Assembly: GCA_024684065.1 (NCBI GenBank)
Contig: JAIKXO010000252.1
Location: 1-64,000, forward strand
Direction: 5' to 3'
From: Lachnospiraceae bacterium
Lineage (GTDB): Bacteria > Bacillota_A > Clostridia > Lachnospirales > Lachnospiraceae
Length of the DNA: 64,000 nt
Shown here one piece after another: positions 61,615 through 64,000 of this stretch. The notes below the pieces were generated by a model. That model made no database searches and was not told the DNA's origin. It saw nothing but the letters and a program-made list of their open reading frames with translations. Position 1 is the stretch's first letter. Each line of letters begins with the position of its first letter. The translations under genes and the position numbers were made by a program.

Positions 61615-62787
61615 ATGAAAGAATTATTCAAAGAGCATAAAAATATATCTTCAATCCTGTTTACAGCCACATTCATAATCCTGGTCATCCTTTTGGGGGC
61701 CTTAAGCTTCCTTGAACTGATGGATTTCTATATAAACGACCTGCCTGATACCGTAGAATGGACCGCGGAGCTCGGAAGCCGTTTCGAAACGGATTTTGCA
61801 AGCTCCTTCTACCGTAAACCGGATTTTGTCGGCATTAACGGCCTTATGCGAAACGTCCTCGGAGAGCGGGAAATGAACAGGGTCATAAAGCTTGAGAACG
61901 GATATCTGTACCAGTTAAGCGATCCTCTTGATGATGAAACCGTGATGCAAAGCACGGAAAGCATCATCCGGACGAAAGATTATTTTAACGAGAGGGGGAT
62001 CCCCTTTATTTTTGCCATCCCCCCGGAAACCTCCTCAAAATATGACCCGCAGATACCCGATGGCCTTTATGACTATACAAACGAGAATCTTGACAAATTC
62101 GCAAGCGCTTTAAGGCTCGGAGGAGTACAGCTCATCGATTTCAGGGACGAGCTCTATTCCGACGGAATAGATGCCTATGACATGATGTACAGGACGGACC
62201 ATCACTGGAACACGGAAATGGGTTTTTACGCCTACCTGAAATTCGCGGATGTTCTTGAAAAGGAGCTTGACTGCACCATAGATCCCAAAGTTAAGGATAT
62301 AAATAACTACACTATAGAAACTTTCCCGAAATGGCATTTAGGATCCAGAGGGCAGCGTACCGGCAGATTCTTCGGCGGGATAGACGACTTTGATCTGATC
62401 ACTCCGAACTTTGAGACCCATCTTTTAAACCTTGATGACGAAAGCGAGGGAGAATACAGGGGAATGCTTATCAATACGACCTCTCTGCGCGAAAAGGATC
62501 TGAACCGTGTCATGCACGATATCAATAACCGGTCCACCTACGATATGGTTTTGGAACAGTCTGAGGGGGATTATTTAAATTATGACTCATTTAACGATAA
62601 AAAAATACTTGTGCTGACTGACTCCTTTGGCAAGGCGGTCTGTCCGTTTTTAGACATATCCTTTAAACAGGTAAAATGGGATTTCGGTCCCGTCAAAAGC
62701 GAAACCGTCAATGAATTTGAGCCTGACGCGGTACTGATGTTTTACAGCCTGTCAACAAATTACAGGTTTGAATACCGTCTGGACTGA
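61615..62787 (+). CDS. DHHW/AlgJ-like SGNH protein, partner of second MBOAT
   Basis: A 390-residue protein with one N-terminal membrane span (ISSILFTATFIILVILLGAL) and an extracytoplasmic SGNH-like domain of the AlgJ/AlgX (DHHW) family: the RTDHHWNTEMGFYAY motif (Asp-His pair near residue 200) and the nucleophile Ser in LVLTDSFGKAVCPF (near 340). AlgJ/AlgX proteins transfer acetyl groups to surface polysaccharide using the MBOAT protein as membrane donor. It follows the MBOAT gene on the same strand across a 17-bp tandem repeat. The start ATG has only a weak repeat-derived ribosome binding site. Confidence 0.82.
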   Translation: MKELFKEHKNISSILFTATFIILVILLGALSFLELMDFYINDLPDTVEWTAELGSRFETDFASSFYRKPDFVGINGLMRNVLGEREMNRVIKLENGYLYQLSDPLDDETVMQSTESIIRTKDYFNERGIPFIFAIPPETSSKYDPQIPDGLYDYTNENLDKFASALRLGGVQLIDFRDELYSDGIDAYDMMYRTDHHWNTEMGFYAYLKFADVLEKELDCTIDPKVKDINNYTIETFPKWHLGSRGQRTGRFFGGIDDFDLITPNFETHLLNLDDESEGEYRGMLINTTSLREKDLNRVMHDINNRSTYDMVLEQSEGDYLNYDSFNDKKILVLTDSFGKAVCPFLDISFKQVKWDFGPVKSETVNEFEPDAVLMFYSLSTNYRFEYRLD

Positions 62788-62908
62788 GCGTGAAGTATTA
62801 TCATGACTGTAGGGACGCAACAAAGATGCGTTTGTAAATTCAGGAATTTCAGCCGGAAAAGATCCCTATACTGCCGAATATTCAGAGTATGTGAATATAT
62901 TCTTCAGC

Positions 62909-63316
62909 CTATGAATTTTTAATAAATTTCGTATGACACTTCGGACAGGAGATCTCTATCCTCCCCTTGCCCCTTGGGATCCTTATTTTCTGCCTGCAGG
63001 AAGGGCATTTGTAGATATGATGGGTCTTAAGCTCCAGAAGATATCTTTTTCTGCTTGACAGATATGCCCTGGCCTTTGTGGTAAAGGCAAGATATTTCTG
63101 ATTTTCCGCATATCTTTTGGAAATGTTTCTTGAGAAAGTACGATAGTATAAGATCACTATAAGAATAAGCGTGATATATGTAAGGACCGCCTTCCTTGAA
63201 AACATTTCTATCACAATCAGGATAAAACTCAGCCACCCCAGAAACTGTGACAGATTATCCATCCCATATCTTCCGATCATAAACTGTCTGAGCTTATATT
63301 TTAGCCTCTGAAGCAT
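62909..63316 (-). CDS. Membrane protein with C-terminal zinc ribbon
   Basis: A 135-residue protein: two hydrophobic segments (FLGWLSFILIVIEMF and VLTYITLILIVILYY, residues 24-60), a basic linker and a C-terminal zinc ribbon with two CxxC knuckles (YKCPSCRQK and ISCPKCHTK, near 104 and 124). GAGGAG precedes the ATG. Function unknown; similar small ribbon membrane proteins are common in Clostridia. It ends 120 bp from the DHHW gene (convergent) and lies downstream of the prfA terminator. Confidence 0.7.
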   Translation of the reverse strand: MLQRLKYKLRQFMIGRYGMDNLSQFLGWLSFILIVIEMFSRKAVLTYITLILIVILYYRTFSRNISKRYAENQKYLAFTTKARAYLSSRKRYLLELKTHHIYKCPSCRQKIRIPRGKGRIEISCPKCHTKFIKNS

Positions 63317-63393
63317 ATACCTCTCCTCTTTTTCAGGTCTTTTTCACAGATGAAGACGTGTCCGCCCTGGTCTCATACCTGCCGGAGCTTCTT

Positions 63394-63419
63394 TAAAAAA
63401 ACACATTTTAACTGTGTTT
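63394..63419 (-). terminator. Intrinsic terminator of prfA
   Basis: On the minus strand AAACACA and TGTGTTT pair across a 7-base loop, followed by a run of T (63394-63400). It starts 12 bp after the prfA stop codon. Confidence 0.85.
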
Positions 63420-63430
63420 ACCGTAAAACA

Positions 63431-64000
63431 TTAAGCGCTTTCATTCATCTTCGTAAGCTTCGCCGCCTGATCCGCAGCAATACACGCATCTATTATCTCC
63501 TGAATATCCCCGTCCATTACCTTGTCAAGCTTATAAAGCGTAAGATTTATCCGATGGTCGGTCACTCTTCCCTGAGGGAAATTATAAGTCCTTATTTTTT
63601 CGGAACGGTCCCCGGTCCCTATCTGGCTCTTTCTGAGCTCCGCTTCAGCGTCGTGGGCTTTTTGCTGCTCAAGGTCAAACAGCTTGGTCCTTAGCAGGGC
63701 AAACGCCTTTTCCTTGTTCTGGATCTGGGATTTTTCGGTCTGCGAATAGATAACGATCCCTGTGGGATAATGCGTCAGTCTTACCGCCGAATCCGTCGTA
63801 TTTACGCACTGACCGCCGTTCCCCGAGGCGCGCATGACATCTATCCTTATGTCCTTTTCGTCGATTTCCACGTCCACATCTTCAGCCTCAGGCATGACGG
63901 CCACCGATATAGTGGACGTATGGATCCTGCCGCCCGATTCCGTCTCCGGAACCCTCTGCACCCTGTGCACCCCGCTTTCATATTTCATGATCGAATAAGC
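63431..64000 (-). CDS. prfA: Peptide chain release factor 1, 5' end cut by window
   Basis: The C-terminal half of RF1, which ends translation at UAA and UAG. Visible are [16 protein letters not shown], the peptidyl-tRNA hydrolysis motif GGQ in [17 protein letters not shown], and the [20 protein letters not shown] segment that is typical of RF1 (read as two parts). The frame continues past the right edge (AYSI before the first Met), so the start, the PXT anticodon-like loop and domain 1 lie outside. A terminator follows the stop codon. Confidence 0.95.
   Translation of the reverse strand, partial: AYSIMKYESGVHRVQRVPETESGGRIHTSTISVAVMPEAEDVDVEIDEKDIRIDVMRASGNGGQCVNTTDSAVRLTHYPTGIVIYSQTEKSQIQNKEKAFALLRTKLFDLEQQKAHDAEAELRKSQIGTGDRSEKIRTYNFPQGRVTDHRINLTLYKLDKVMDGDIQEIIDACIAADQAAKLTKMNESA

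Noticed and set aside
62788..62908. Small RNA or riboswitch suggested by GGGACGCAA
   Set aside because: Only a 5-bp ACGCA/TGCGT stem is present; no promoter, terminator or wider consensus supports an RNA.

Overview
The window looks like a chromosomal stretch of an anaerobic Firmicute of the Lachnospiraceae type (Butyrivibrio, Roseburia or Ruminococcus-like). The case rests on an oxygen-sensitive class III ribonucleotide reductase, QueH, a ClpC-type Clp ATPase, a large single-chain PurL, DUF3048/DUF6142/DUF5685 proteins, strong Shine-Dalgarno sites, TTGACA/TATAAT promoters and phosphorolytic use of plant disaccharides. No 16S gene is present, so the genus is not fixed. Most genes are on the minus strand in long, tightly packed runs.

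Region by region: (1) 1-2500 is the decayed right end of an integrative element: a primase/helicase cut by the window edge, an Xis excisionase gene with an in-frame TGA, and an integrase missing its N-terminal domains, abutting tRNA-Pro(TGG). (2) 2600-8300 holds housekeeping genes (phosphodiesterase, RdgB, RNA methyltransferase), a cytosolic LacI-type sensor fused to a diguanylate cyclase, and an E/K-rich protein of unknown function. (3) 8300-9050 is AT-rich and non-coding, with a candidate C-rich small RNA on the plus strand and a 17-bp perfect inverted repeat. (4) 9050-18450 is a disaccharide phosphorolysis locus: mannosylglucose phosphorylase (GH130), cellobiose 2-epimerase, cellobiose phosphorylase (GH94) and a divergent LacI regulator with two matching operators. 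A methionine ABC transporter (metQ, metN, metI) sits in the middle. (5) 18450-32900 is a minus-strand run read from right to left: a cohesin-like membrane protein with a Q/Y/N-rich tail, clpC, a small conserved protein, radA, purL, queH, argS and a cation/proton antiporter. (6) 32970-40650 carries purE-M-N-D, then pyrF-pyrE-DUF6142-M29 aminopeptidase. (7) 41000-49450 has nrdD (with a fused redoxin domain and NrdR boxes), a TPR lipoprotein, a HAD phosphatase, an MBOAT/SGNH O-acylation pair, lepB and traX. (8) 49700-55600 holds a DUF3048 lipoprotein, lgt, a 1-phosphofructokinase, an SGNH esterase and a chemoreceptor. (9) 55780-63320 holds a nuclease-helicase fusion, a J-domain protein, DUF5685, a second MBOAT/DHHW O-acylation pair with a 17-bp tandem repeat before its second gene, and a zinc-ribbon membrane protein. 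(10) prfA is cut by the right edge.

How the genes fit together: cellobiose and mannobiose are cleaved inside the cell by phosphorolysis, which conserves energy as sugar 1-phosphates. A LacI repressor controls at least GH94 and itself. The sensor-cyclase may tie a small ligand to c-di-GMP signalling. Two separate MBOAT systems suggest O-acetylation of two surface polymers. Purine and pyrimidine synthesis, nucleotide sanitation (RdgB) and dNTP synthesis (NrdD) are clustered.

Several short dispersed repeats, each folding into a hairpin, occur in the intergenic regions. Two are especially notable: a 26-nt element placed identically just before the ribosome binding sites of the GH130 and chemoreceptor genes, and a 77-nt element with a conserved stem.
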